Source: CAYRVX01 sp964642165
GTDB taxonomy: Bacteria > Planctomycetota > Phycisphaerae > SM23-33
Direction: 5' to 3'
Length of the DNA: 8,357 nucleotides
NCBI GenBank assembly: GCA_964642165.1
Contig: CAZXOC010000314.1
Coordinates: 1-8,357 of the forward strand
Positions 1 through 6,455 of this stretch are shown one piece after another (positions within the stretch are counted from its first letter, which is position 1; every line of letters begins with the position of its first letter). The notes under the pieces are model-generated. The model searched no databases. It saw only the letters and a list, made by a program, of their open reading frames with translations, and was not told where the DNA came from. Both the position numbers and the translations under genes were made by a program.

Positions 1-1289
1 TCTGGAAGATCGCCCCGATGATGGGCATCGCGTTCTGGCTGGGGCTCTTCTGGCGCCGGGCGACGGTCGCCGGGGCGTGGGCCGCCACGCTGACGGGCTT
101 CGCCATCTGGCTGCTGATCACGCTGTCGCCGGTGATCCGCATGGTCGCACGCATCCCCGGCGCGGAGGCGGCGCGCCTGACGTTCGTGAAGCCGGCCTCG
201 CCGTCGCCGCTGCTGGCGGGCTACGACCTCAAGGACGCCCGGGCGCTGGTGCGGCGCATCCGCGGCGGCGGGCGCCTCGAGGCCCACCTCCGCGCGGGCC
301 TGTCGGAAGAGACCCGCATGCTCCTGGGGCAGTACGACGGCACTTCCGCCGTGCCCGAGGAGCTCTGGAAGCCGCTGCTGGCCGACCTGAACCGGATGAT
401 CGAGGGCGCGGGGCCCCGTGGCGAAGGCGAGGACGCCGCCGGCTGCCTCCACGAGGAGGGCCGCTTCGCCGGCATCGCGCTGTCGACGGAGAGCCAACGC
501 CTGCTCGCCAAGCACCGGGAGCGGGCGCTGCGGGGCCGAAAGCTGGCGGCGCTGAACCGCCGCCTGCTGGAAGAGGCCTTCCCCGATGCCGTCGAGAGGA
601 GCTGGCTGTTCCACGGTGCCGAGATCGTGGACCCCGTCGTCCTGGCCCGGCGCCTGCGCGAGGCGGCGGACCCGGTCAGCGCTCACGTTGCCGGCCTGCT
701 TCCGGAGGAGGCCCGCGCCCGGATCGCCCGGGGCGACGGCGCCGACCCCGACGAGCTGCGGCGTGTCCTCGCCGCCGGGCTCAACCGCGTCGCCGCCGGC
801 GAGAGCCTCTACGACCCGCAGCGCTTCGGGAAGGGCAAGCTCACCACGGCCACGCTCAAGCTGGCCCGCAAGGCCAACACCGGCGAGAACCTCGTCAAGC
901 TCAACACCTACCTGCTGGAGGAGGCCTTCGTCTGGCAGATCACCAAGAACCGCAAGGTCGGGATCTACCTGCCGTGGGAGATGGTCTTCTACCTGACCGG
1001 CGGCGTGGCCGCGGGGATCATCGTGAGCCTCCTGACCCGCCCGGTGGGGCGCCGGAAGCTCGAGGGCTTCTACGCCCTGGCCCGCACGCCCGTCCAGCCC
1101 GATGAGAAGGTCGAGGAGCCCTGCACGCTGCCCAAGGCCGTGCGCCCCGCGCCGCGGCGGTGCTTCACGAAGGAAGGCAGCAGCCTGGAGATCATGGTCC
1201 CGACGCGGACGTCGGTGATCGGCTTCCTGGTCGGCGTGGCGTTCGTGGCGGCCATCATCGCGGCCTTCTGGTGGATCGCCCAGGCGTAG
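1..1289 (+). CDS. Sodium:solute symporter (SSS family), C-terminal part, truncated by window edge
   Basis: The reading frame is already open at base 3 (WKIAP precedes the first Met codon at 18), so the N-terminal two thirds lie left of the window. Counting from the Met at 18, residues 1-13 end one membrane segment and WRRA is a positively charged short loop. Residues 18-36 form a second membrane segment, 321-339 a third and 398-420 a fourth; the product ends at IAQA. The WRRATVAGA loop, the 'KLEGFYALARTPV' stretch after the third segment and the charged linker before the last helix are typical of SSS transporters, which use a sodium gradient to import sugars, amino acids or similar solutes. 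The substrate cannot be told because the binding core is absent. Residues about 41-310 are a hydrophilic insertion, far longer than an ordinary SSS loop. By the positive-inside rule it should be extracytoplasmic (inference). The next gene starts about 80 bases downstream. Confidence 0.85.
   Translation, partial: WKIAPMMGIAFWLGLFWRRATVAGAWAATLTGFAIWLLITLSPVIRMVARIPGAEAARLTFVKPASPSPLLAGYDLKDARALVRRIRGGGRLEAHLRAGLSEETRMLLGQYDGTSAVPEELWKPLLADLNRMIEGAGPRGEGEDAAGCLHEEGRFAGIALSTESQRLLAKHRERALRGRKLAALNRRLLEEAFPDAVERSWLFHGAEIVDPVVLARRLREAADPVSAHVAGLLPEEARARIARGDGADPDELRRVLAAGLNRVAAGESLYDPQRFGKGKLTTATLKLARKANTGENLVKLNTYLLEEAFVWQITKNRKVGIYLPWEMVFYLTGGVAAGIIVSLLTRPVGRRKLEGFYALARTPVQPDEKVEEPCTLPKAVRPAPRRCFTKEGSSLEIMVPTRTSVIGFLVGVAFVAAIIAAFWWIAQA
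222..929 (+). repeat. Two diverged copies of a ~105-120 residue module inside the symporter loop
   Basis: Numbering from Met at base 18, copy A spans residues 69-188 (bases 222-581) and copy B 201-304 (bases 618-929). Shared anchors in the same order are: LVRRIR / LARRLR; AGLSEETR / AGLLPEEAR; a DG turn; PEELWKPLLADLNRM / PDELRRVLAAGLNRV; a leucine-plus-acidic stretch followed by RF; LST / LTT; L-x-x-LN, then an identical LLEEAF ending both copies. The last 18 bases (564-581 and 912-929) differ at only one position, while the rest has diverged well at DNA level. Both copies look largely helical and contain no membrane segment. I do not recognise the module as a named domain. Confidence 0.7.
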
Positions 1290-1340
1290 CCGATCAACGG
1301 GAACGCTCCTGACGGCGGCCCTGCGCTCCTCGCGCCGCGC

Positions 1341-1346
1341 TACAAT
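1341..1346 (+). promoter_or_regulatory. Possible -10 element (TACAAT) of msrB
   Basis: TACAAT matches five of six bases of the sigma-70 -10 consensus and sits 22 bases before the preferred msrB start, in otherwise very GC-rich DNA. No convincing -35 element is seen 16-18 bases upstream. If real, transcription would start near 1353, just ahead of the ribosome-binding site, and would exclude the ATG at 1345, which overlaps this element. Confidence 0.3.
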
Positions 1347-1354
1347 GGTGCGGA

Positions 1355-1360
1355 CAGGAG
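1355..1360 (+). promoter_or_regulatory. Ribosome-binding site deciding the msrB start
   Basis: CAGGAG lies 8 bases before the ATG at 1369. This favours 1369 over the upstream in-frame ATG at 1345, which has no such site. The 1369 start also puts a basic n-region directly before the hydrophobic lipoprotein signal. Confidence 0.6.
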
Positions 1361-1368
1361 TTGCGACC

Positions 1369-1899
1369 ATGATCAAGCTGACGAGATGGGCCTGCCTGCA
1401 CGTCGCGCTGCTGGCGGGGTCTCTGGCAGGCTGTCAGCGGCAGCCCGCGCCGGGCCCGGCCGGGGCAGGGCGGCCCTCGCAGACGCAAGAGGCACCGGAT
1501 ATGAGCGACAAGGTCGTCAAGACCGACGAGGAATGGCGGCGGCTGCTGACGCCGGAGCAGTACCGCATCATGAGGCAGAAGGGCACCGAACGCGCCTTCA
1601 CGGGCGAGTACTGGAACACCAAGACGAAGGGCGTCTACCGCTGCGCCGGCTGCGGGCAGGAGCTTTTTGAGAGCGACACGAAGTTCGGTTCGGGCTGCGG
1701 CTGGCCGAGCTTCTGGGCCCCCGCGGGCGAGAAGACCGTCCGTACGGAGAGCGACACCAGCCTCGGAACGGTGCGCACGGAGATCCTTTGCAGCCGCTGC
1801 GACGCCCACCTCGGGCACGTCTTCGAGGACGGCCCGAAGCCCACCGGCCTGCGCTACTGCGTCAACTCCGCGGCGCTGAAGCTGGTGAAGGAGGAGTAG
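1369..1899 (+). CDS. msrB: Peptide-methionine (R)-S-oxide reductase MsrB, predicted lipoprotein
   Basis: The product is 176 residues from the ATG at 1369. It reduces the R epimer of methionine sulfoxide in oxidised proteins back to methionine. The MsrB domain fills residues about 48-175: the zinc-binding pairs are Cys92/Cys95 (CAGC) and Cys141/Cys144 (CSRC), followed by DAHLGHVF. The catalytic cysteine is Cys164 in RYCVNSAAL. Cys110 in GSGCGWPSF is at a position that often carries the resolving cysteine. Residues 1-21 form a signal (MIKLTR, then a hydrophobic run) ending in the lipobox LAG-Cys22, then a Pro/Ala/Gly/Gln linker to about residue 44. The enzyme is therefore probably lipid-anchored outside the cytoplasm, where it could repair envelope proteins. 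An internal in-frame ATG at 1501 (MSDKVVKTDEEW) marks where a cytosolic MsrB would normally begin. It follows the symporter by about 80 bases, faces the LEPR gene tail to tail, and may be monocistronic. Confidence 0.95.
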   Translation: MIKLTRWACLHVALLAGSLAGCQRQPAPGPAGAGRPSQTQEAPDMSDKVVKTDEEWRRLLTPEQYRIMRQKGTERAFTGEYWNTKTKGVYRCAGCGQELFESDTKFGSGCGWPSFWAPAGEKTVRTESDTSLGTVRTEILCSRCDAHLGHVFEDGPKPTGLRYCVNSAALKLVKEE

Positions 1900-1983
1900 G
1901 CGCCGTTCACCGAGCCGGCGCTCTCGGCCGGGGGCTATCAGTCTGTGGGACGCAGCGGGACGCCGACAACCTCGGGAGGAAGA

Positions 1984-2011
1984 CGGGCACGGCCGCTTGG
2001 GGCCGTGCCCG
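1984..2011. terminator. Hairpin between convergent genes, possible bidirectional terminator
   Basis: A perfect 11-bp GC-rich stem (bases 1984-1994 pairing with 2001-2011) encloses a 6-base loop. It lies between the msrB stop (1899) and the stop of the minus-strand LEPR gene (2066), where a terminator serving both is expected. Neither flank carries a real T-run: GTTCGTTCC follows on the plus strand and TCTTCCTCC on the minus strand. Classic intrinsic termination is therefore uncertain, and factor-assisted termination is possible. No other structure or gene is seen in 1900-2065. Confidence 0.5.
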
Positions 2012-2065
2012 GTTCGTTCCTGCTGTGCGGGCGCCGCGCGCAGCGGCGCCGGATCGATGCCGCTG

Positions 2066-5000
2066 CTACGGGGCGACGTCGAGCTGCCGGATGGCAAGGT
2101 TCAGCGCGTCCAGGGCCGGCGTCCAGGTGCCGCCGCGCCACACGTGGGCGGTGCCTTCCTGCTGCAGCGTGACGATGCCGACCGCCTCGCCGGCGACGCC
2201 GAAGGGCGTGCCGTCGTTACCCAGTTGGGCGTTCCTCAGGCTCACCAGGCCGATGGTCCGGGCGGCGATGTTGGAGTTGGCGAACAACATGCCTTCGGCG
2301 CCGAGGTAGCCGAGCACATCGACGCGCGTGATGGCGTGGCCGTCGTCGATCTGGCCGTCGCCGTCGCCCAACTCGCTCGGCAGGTCATGGACGCCGTCGC
2401 CGCCGCCGGGCAGCACGTCCGGCGGGTTGGCCACGCCGGCGAAGACCGTGCTGTCGATCATCTTGCCGGTGCGGACGAGGCTGACGGTGCTGGAGGCCGA
2501 GACGCTCGAACCGTCCATGTCCCGCCCGACCTGCACAACTCCGATGTTCCCGGCGGCCTGGACGGCGGCGTCGCGCATGCTCCCGGCGATGTTCACGCTC
2601 CGAACGGCGAAGTCGCCGCCGGGGTTGTCGGCGATCACCTGGACACCGTCGAGGTCGCCGCTGCCGCCTCGGCCGGTGATGTGGAGGGTGTCGATCCGGG
2701 TGGCGGACAAGCTGCCCTGAACCCACTGGGAGGCCCTGACGGTTCCGGCGGGACCCCCGGCGAGGACGTCGACGTCGCCGGCGCTGCCCATCCTCAGCGT
2801 CCGAACGCCACCGTTGGGCACGTTGAGGCTGAAGGTGGATGTCTCGCCGACGATCTTCACCGATTGGACATCGCCGCGCTGCACGGTCCAGGTCGCGCCG
2901 CTCACGCCGCCCTTGACGGTGGCGGTCCTCAGGCCGAACGCCGCGATGCCGGCGTTCGCCACGTTCAGGTCGGCGCCGAAGTCGCCGGCGATGCCCCCGA
3001 GGCGGTTGCCCTTGATGTTCAGTCGGCCCAGCCGGCCGGCGATGGTGACGCTTCCGGCGACCCACTCGACGGCCGAGAGCTTCTTGACGCTCCCATCGAT
3101 GTCGGCCGTGCCGTCGTCCACGCTGCCCAGCGTCAGGTTCGACAATGGCCCCCCCACGCTCAGCGTTCCCACCAGGTCCGATGTAGCGGCCAGGAGAGCA
3201 GCGAAGCCCCGCGCGGCGGTCACGTTGTTGAGCGTCGCCGTCTGGCCGGGTGGGGTCTTGACGATCAGCTTCGTCCTGCTGGTGGTGTCCTGCAGCGTGA
3301 CGTTGAAGCCCGTCCCCACCACGGTCGTCACGTCCGTGGTGCCCGGGCCGATCACCCGGAACGTCACGTCCGCGCCGGTGACCGGGTCGGGCAGGACGAG
3401 CCGGGTCCGCCCCCGACGCCCGGCGATCGCGCCGCACTGCCGGACCGCCGTGAGCGCGAGGTTCCCGACGCCCTCGTTGTTGTCCTCATTGACCTCGTCG
3501 ATCGTGTTGGCCGTGTCGACCTGGGCGACGACGCTGTAGCTGCCGTCGGGGACCTCGCTGGTGATGTTGACGCGGACGGCTACGGCCTTGGAAGCGCCGC
3601 CCGCGATGCCCACGCTCGTCGTGACCTGGCCGATCTCGATGTCGCTGCCGGCCGTCGGCCGCAGGAAGACCTTGACGGTCGTCAGCCCGGCGGCCTTGCC
3701 GTCACCGATGTTGTCGACGAGCACGGTCACGCGCCCGCGGTCGCCGGGGACGATCGTGTCGGGCAGCGAGACGCGCCGCGTGTCCACGGTGGCGGCGAGG
3801 TCCGGCTGCGGGTTGGTCGGGCGGGCGCTGAAGTCGCTGTCGCTGAAGTCCGCCAGGCCTTCGACGAACGCGCCGAAGCCGTCCGGGTTCGCCGGGTGCG
3901 TCGGGCCGGTCGGGTCGCCCCACCAGTTGCCGGTGGGCCGGAGCGTGTCGTCGCCCGGGCCGCCCTCGGTGGTCTCTTCGTTCTTCAGGGCCACGTCGTT
4001 GGACAGGTCGAAGTGGTTGCCCTGGATGGTGTAGCCGCCGGCGACGATGTCGTCGCTGGGGGAGGTGGCGGGGTGGCCGATCTGCAGGCCGATCTCGTTG
4101 CGGTAGAACGCGTTGCCCCGCGCCACGATCGACGCGCCGTGACGCGCCCAGATCCCCACGTCGTTGCGCATCAGCGTGTTGTCCGTGATCGTCACCGCGA
4201 ACGTCGTCCCCACGTCCGACGACGTCCCCACGCGAATGCCGTACTGCACGTTCGTGACCGCGTTGCCCTCGCCCGCCGTCCCGAGCGCGATGTCCTCGTA
4301 CGCCTGGCCCCCCACGAAGTCGATCACGCGGATGCCGTACACGCCCTGCGAGGCGTCGCTGTCGATGTCGTTGTTCGTCACCGTCACGTGGCTCGACTCG
4401 ACGCTGATGCCCGAGTACAGGTTCCCGCGCAGCGTGTTGCCGTCGATCACGATCCCCGTGCCCGGGCCCGGGTTGATGTACACGCCCTCGCCCATCCCGT
4501 CGACGTCGCCGTAGAACGTGTTGTCCTGGATCAGCAGGTCGCTGACGTCCGTGTTCTTGCCGGTCTGGATCCCCGTGCCGCCCAGGCCGGATCCGTCGCC
4601 CGTGTAGATGACGTTGTCCAGGATTTGCACGCCGATGTTGTCCGCCTGGTCCAGCGTGCCGACGAAGATGCCCTCGCCCCCGCGGCCGCCCGCTTCCAGC
4701 GTCGCGCCGCCGTTGAAGTCGAAGACGAAGTTCTGCAGTACGGTCAGATGAGCGCTGTCGACGTTGCCGATCTCCACGTCTCCCAGGCCGATCTGGGGCG
4801 TGTGCGTCGGACGGATCAGCGCCGTCGTGTCGAGCTGCGCCGGGTCCGACAGGTCCAGCGCCGTCGGGTCCACCGGCCCGGTCAGCGTCAGGGACGTCTC
4901 GATGTCCAGACGCTCCTCGTACACCCCCGCGGCGACCTGGATCGTGTCGCCCGCCCCGGCCGCGTCGATCGCATCCTGGATGGAGTCGTTCGTGTGCCAC

Positions 5001-6118
5001 GTCCAGGGGTCGGCGCCGCCGTCGCCGAGGTAGTCCCCGTGCCACCACGGACTGTAGTCCACGTTGTCGCTGACGAGCCCGCCGGCGCCGCCGGGGTTCG
5101 AGGCGTGGGCCGGCCCGGTGGCGTCGCCCCAGTAGTTCTGCGTGGCGTCCAGCTCGTAGGTCGTCACGGGCGACAGCAGGCTGACCGCCCCGAAGCCGTA
5201 CTTGCCGGCGATCGCGCCGAACGAGTTGTACTGAACGAGATTGCCGCCGCCGAAGTTCGCGTCGTCGAGCTTCGTGGCTCCGTCGAGGTCGATGCCGAGG
5301 CCGTAGGAGTTCGTGGCGTCCACGTCGTTGCCGCGGAAGACGAAGTCGGACAGCACGCCCGTCGGGTCGTCCGTCTGCGACCAGACGTACACCGCGCCGT
5401 CGGTGTTCGCGAACAGGTTGCTCTCGACCAGGACGTTGCCGATGTCCTTGTTCGCCAACTGGATCGGGATCGAGGCGCTGTCGACGATGTTGCCGGTGAA
5501 GGCCAGGTCCGTCACCTCGACGGCCAGGTCCGATCCGCCGCCGAAGTACCCGCCGATCCGGAACGGGTTGGCGATCTTGCTGTCGGGGCCCGCGAAGAAG
5601 TTGTCGGCAATCTCCACGTTGGAGATGGGATTGGTCGGCGTCGGCCCGCCCAGCCAGACGCCGATGCCGGGCCCCTCGTCGTGGCTGAAGGTGCTGTCGG
5701 TGATGCCCACGCCGGAGATGGCGCCCCCGCTGGAATCGACGGTGAAGGCGGTCTGGTTCGCGGCGAGGTCGAACGTGAAGCCGCTGATGCGCACACTCCC
5801 GCTGGTGATGGCATGCTGCCCGGCGAGGATCGTGGTGGCCGCATCCGCGCCAATCACCTCGACGCCGACGTCAATCGCCAGGTCCTCGGCGTAGCTGCCC
5901 GCGGCGACGTGGACGGTGTCCGCGCCGCCCGCCGCGTCGATGCCGGCCTGGATGGTCTGGAAGGCGGTTGCCGGCGTGGTGCCGTCTCCGCCCTCCGCGG
6001 CCGCCGCATCGACATACCAGGCGTCCAGCAGCAGGCGCGGCTCGAGTGGCTCCAGAAAGCCCGCCGAGGTACCCACGAGGCCGTTTCGCGTTCCTGTCCT
6101 TCCGTGGTGCTTACTCAT
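2066..6118 (-). CDS. LEPR-XLL surface protein with two beta-helix modules, CARDB domain and glycine-rich repeats
   Basis: The product is 1350 residues. The start at 6118 is preceded by AGGGAG nine bases upstream. Residues 25-33 read LEPRLLLDA, the N-terminal signature of large planctomycete surface proteins; no ordinary hydrophobic signal peptide precedes it. Residues 55-349 and 379-752 are two parallel beta-helix (pectate-lyase-like fold) modules, rich in 'N-x-x-x-x-N' turns. Residues about 771-890 form a CARDB-type adhesion domain, with PDL at the start and TIDEVNEDNNEG near the end. Residues about 900-1350 hold short beta-rich repeats such as NIGVVQVGRDMDGSSV, plus an acidic DGDGQIDDG loop (1252-1260) that could bind calcium. 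Only one cysteine (895) is present. No catalytic residues of a polysaccharide lyase could be assigned, so binding, adhesion or a structural surface role is more likely than enzymatic activity. No C-terminal membrane helix or PEP-CTERM-like tail is seen. Confidence 0.88.
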   Translation of the reverse strand: MSKHHGRTGTRNGLVGTSAGFLEPLEPRLLLDAWYVDAAAAEGGDGTTPATAFQTIQAGIDAAGGADTVHVAAGSYAEDLAIDVGVEVIGADAATTILAGQHAITSGSVRISGFTFDLAANQTAFTVDSSGGAISGVGITDSTFSHDEGPGIGVWLGGPTPTNPISNVEIADNFFAGPDSKIANPFRIGGYFGGGSDLAVEVTDLAFTGNIVDSASIPIQLANKDIGNVLVESNLFANTDGAVYVWSQTDDPTGVLSDFVFRGNDVDATNSYGLGIDLDGATKLDDANFGGGNLVQYNSFGAIAGKYGFGAVSLLSPVTTYELDATQNYWGDATGPAHASNPGGAGGLVSDNVDYSPWWHGDYLGDGGADPWTWHTNDSIQDAIDAAGAGDTIQVAAGVYEERLDIETSLTLTGPVDPTALDLSDPAQLDTTALIRPTHTPQIGLGDVEIGNVDSAHLTVLQNFVFDFNGGATLEAGGRGGEGIFVGTLDQADNIGVQILDNVIYTGDGSGLGGTGIQTGKNTDVSDLLIQDNTFYGDVDGMGEGVYINPGPGTGIVIDGNTLRGNLYSGISVESSHVTVTNNDIDSDASQGVYGIRVIDFVGGQAYEDIALGTAGEGNAVTNVQYGIRVGTSSDVGTTFAVTITDNTLMRNDVGIWARHGASIVARGNAFYRNEIGLQIGHPATSPSDDIVAGGYTIQGNHFDLSNDVALKNEETTEGGPGDDTLRPTGNWWGDPTGPTHPANPDGFGAFVEGLADFSDSDFSARPTNPQPDLAATVDTRRVSLPDTIVPGDRGRVTVLVDNIGDGKAAGLTTVKVFLRPTAGSDIEIGQVTTSVGIAGGASKAVAVRVNITSEVPDGSYSVVAQVDTANTIDEVNEDNNEGVGNLALTAVRQCGAIAGRRGRTRLVLPDPVTGADVTFRVIGPGTTDVTTVVGTGFNVTLQDTTSRTKLIVKTPPGQTATLNNVTAARGFAALLAATSDLVGTLSVGGPLSNLTLGSVDDGTADIDGSVKKLSAVEWVAGSVTIAGRLGRLNIKGNRLGGIAGDFGADLNVANAGIAAFGLRTATVKGGVSGATWTVQRGDVQSVKIVGETSTFSLNVPNGGVRTLRMGSAGDVDVLAGGPAGTVRASQWVQGSLSATRIDTLHITGRGGSGDLDGVQVIADNPGGDFAVRSVNIAGSMRDAAVQAAGNIGVVQVGRDMDGSSVSASSTVSLVRTGKMIDSTVFAGVANPPDVLPGGGDGVHDLPSELGDGDGQIDDGHAITRVDVLGYLGAEGMLFANSNIAARTIGLVSLRNAQLGNDGTPFGVAGEAVGIVTLQQEGTAHVWRGGTWTPALDALNLAIRQLDVAP
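2432..2605 (-). repeat. Three tandem ~20-residue beta repeats in the LEPR C-terminal half
   Basis: Residues 1172-1229 contain three rungs: VRSVNIAGSMRDAAVQAAG, then NIGVVQVGRDMDGSSVSASS, then TVSLVRTGKMIDSTVFAGV. Each has the pattern 'xVxxVxxGxxMxxSxVxA'. Looser copies appear earlier (from about residue 1010) and after the acidic loop. Repeats of this kind are common in planctomycete surface proteins. Confidence 0.6.
3449..3808 (-). other. CARDB-type domain of the LEPR protein
   Basis: Residues about 771-890. The order of features is that of CARDB (cell-adhesion-related) domains: PDLAATVD, then a strand with PGDRGRVTVLVDNIGDG, then a strand with VKVFLRP, and a closing VDTANTIDEVNEDNNEG. Such Ig-like domains usually act as spacers or binding modules in extracellular proteins. 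Confidence 0.75.
3863..4984 (-). repeat. Beta-helix module 2 of the LEPR protein
   Basis: Residues 379-752. The module opens with SIQDAIDAAGAGDTIQVAAG and closes with NWWGDPTGP (731-739) followed by HPANPDGFG. It is about 80 residues longer than module 1, with more recognisable rungs (for example VLIQDN-, VIDGNTL- and VTNNDID-like turns), suggesting rung gain or loss after duplication. Confidence 0.7.
5072..5956 (-). repeat. Beta-helix module 1 of the LEPR protein
   Basis: Residues 55-349. The module opens with TIQAGIDAAGGADTVHVAAG and closes with NYWGDATGP (328-336) followed by HASNPGGAGG. The same opening and closing blocks bound module 2, so the pair looks like a whole-module tandem duplication. 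Between them lie irregular beta-helix rungs. Confidence 0.7.
6020..6046 (-). other. LEPR-XLL motif of the surface protein
   Basis: These bases encode LEPRLLLDA, residues 25-33. The motif marks the N-terminus of many very large planctomycete and verrucomicrobial proteins and is thought to be linked to surface targeting, but its mechanism is not established. It comes directly before the first beta-helix module. Confidence 0.8.
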
Positions 6119-6135
6119 CGTCCGTGTCTCCCTGC

Positions 6136-6162
6136 ATAATGGGCGCAGACCGAGTCCGTAAA
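6136..6162 (-). promoter_or_regulatory. Weak sigma-70-like promoter candidate for the LEPR gene
   Basis: Read on the minus strand, TTTACG (6157-6162) and CATTAT (6136-6141) each match four of six consensus bases, with a 15-base spacer that is shorter than optimal. It lies just upstream of the ribosome-binding site and is the only AT-rich stretch nearby. Such a match could arise by chance. Confidence 0.2.
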
Positions 6163-6180
6163 GAGGATATGTCGGAGGTT

Positions 6181-6209
6181 CCGCCGGCAGCCCCCGGGCT
6201 GCCGGGCGG
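6181..6209. terminator. Bulged GC-rich hairpin, possible terminator or upstream structure
   Basis: Bases 6184-6192 pair perfectly with 6197-6205 around a 4-base loop. Three further pairs (6181-6183 with 6207-6209) follow across a single bulged G. No T-run follows on either strand. It lies between the protease stop and the LEPR start, so it may end the upstream transcript. Confidence 0.3.
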
Positions 6210-6380
6210 TGTCGATGTCATGCCCATTCGGCATCCTGCCATGGGGTCACAACCTGCGCGGCGCCGCGGAATCCGTCGCGGGCCTTGTGCCCCGAGCCCG
6301 ATCCGTCCATGACCCATCCGCGACGCGGCGGAATGAGACCGCCCCCACCTTGTAGCGCCGTGGGCGTGGAACATCCAGGG

Positions 6381-6417
6381 AAAAACCGCTCGGCGGCGGC
6401 GGAATCTGGGGCGGTTC
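6381..6417 (-). terminator. Weak intrinsic terminator candidate after the protease operon
   Basis: On the minus strand, AACCGC pairs with GCGGTT across a loop of about 21 bases and is followed by the only T-run in the area (five Ts, reading through 6381-6385). It starts about 40 bases downstream of the metalloprotease stop, a sensible place for the operon's end. The stem is short and the loop long, so support is limited. Confidence 0.3.
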
Positions 6418-6455
6418 CCTCGGCCCGCCCGCGGCGCGCGGGACGGACCGACCCG

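Larger units (their letters stand above)
6119..6455. other. 337-base intergenic region
   Basis: This stretch separates the minus-strand metalloprotease gene from the minus-strand LEPR gene. It contains no credible coding sequence. It holds the LEPR ribosome-binding site (AGGGAG, 6128-6133), a weak promoter candidate (6136-6162), a bulged GC hairpin (6181-6209) and a weak terminator candidate (6381-6417). The motif CGGAAT recurs three times (around 6267, 6329 and 6399), but without enough flanking identity to call a repeat family. Confidence 0.6.

Noticed and set aside
1294..2097. A 267-codon open frame on the minus strand
   Set aside because: It is the shadow of msrB, whose zinc and catalytic cysteine motifs are intact on the plus strand. 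The translation is Arg/Ala/Pro-rich and featureless.
1997..6139. A 1380-codon open frame on the plus strand across the whole LEPR gene
   Set aside because: It is the antisense shadow of the LEPR gene. Its translation is low-complexity (Val/Ala/Asp/Arg/Gly-rich) with no recognisable domain, while the minus strand gives clear LEPR, beta-helix and CARDB motifs and a ribosome-binding site. Long antisense frames are common in GC-rich DNA.
6215..6355. A 46-codon plus-strand frame in the intergenic region
   Set aside because: It has no ribosome-binding site and no recognisable motif or hydrophobic segment, and is no longer than expected by chance at this GC content.
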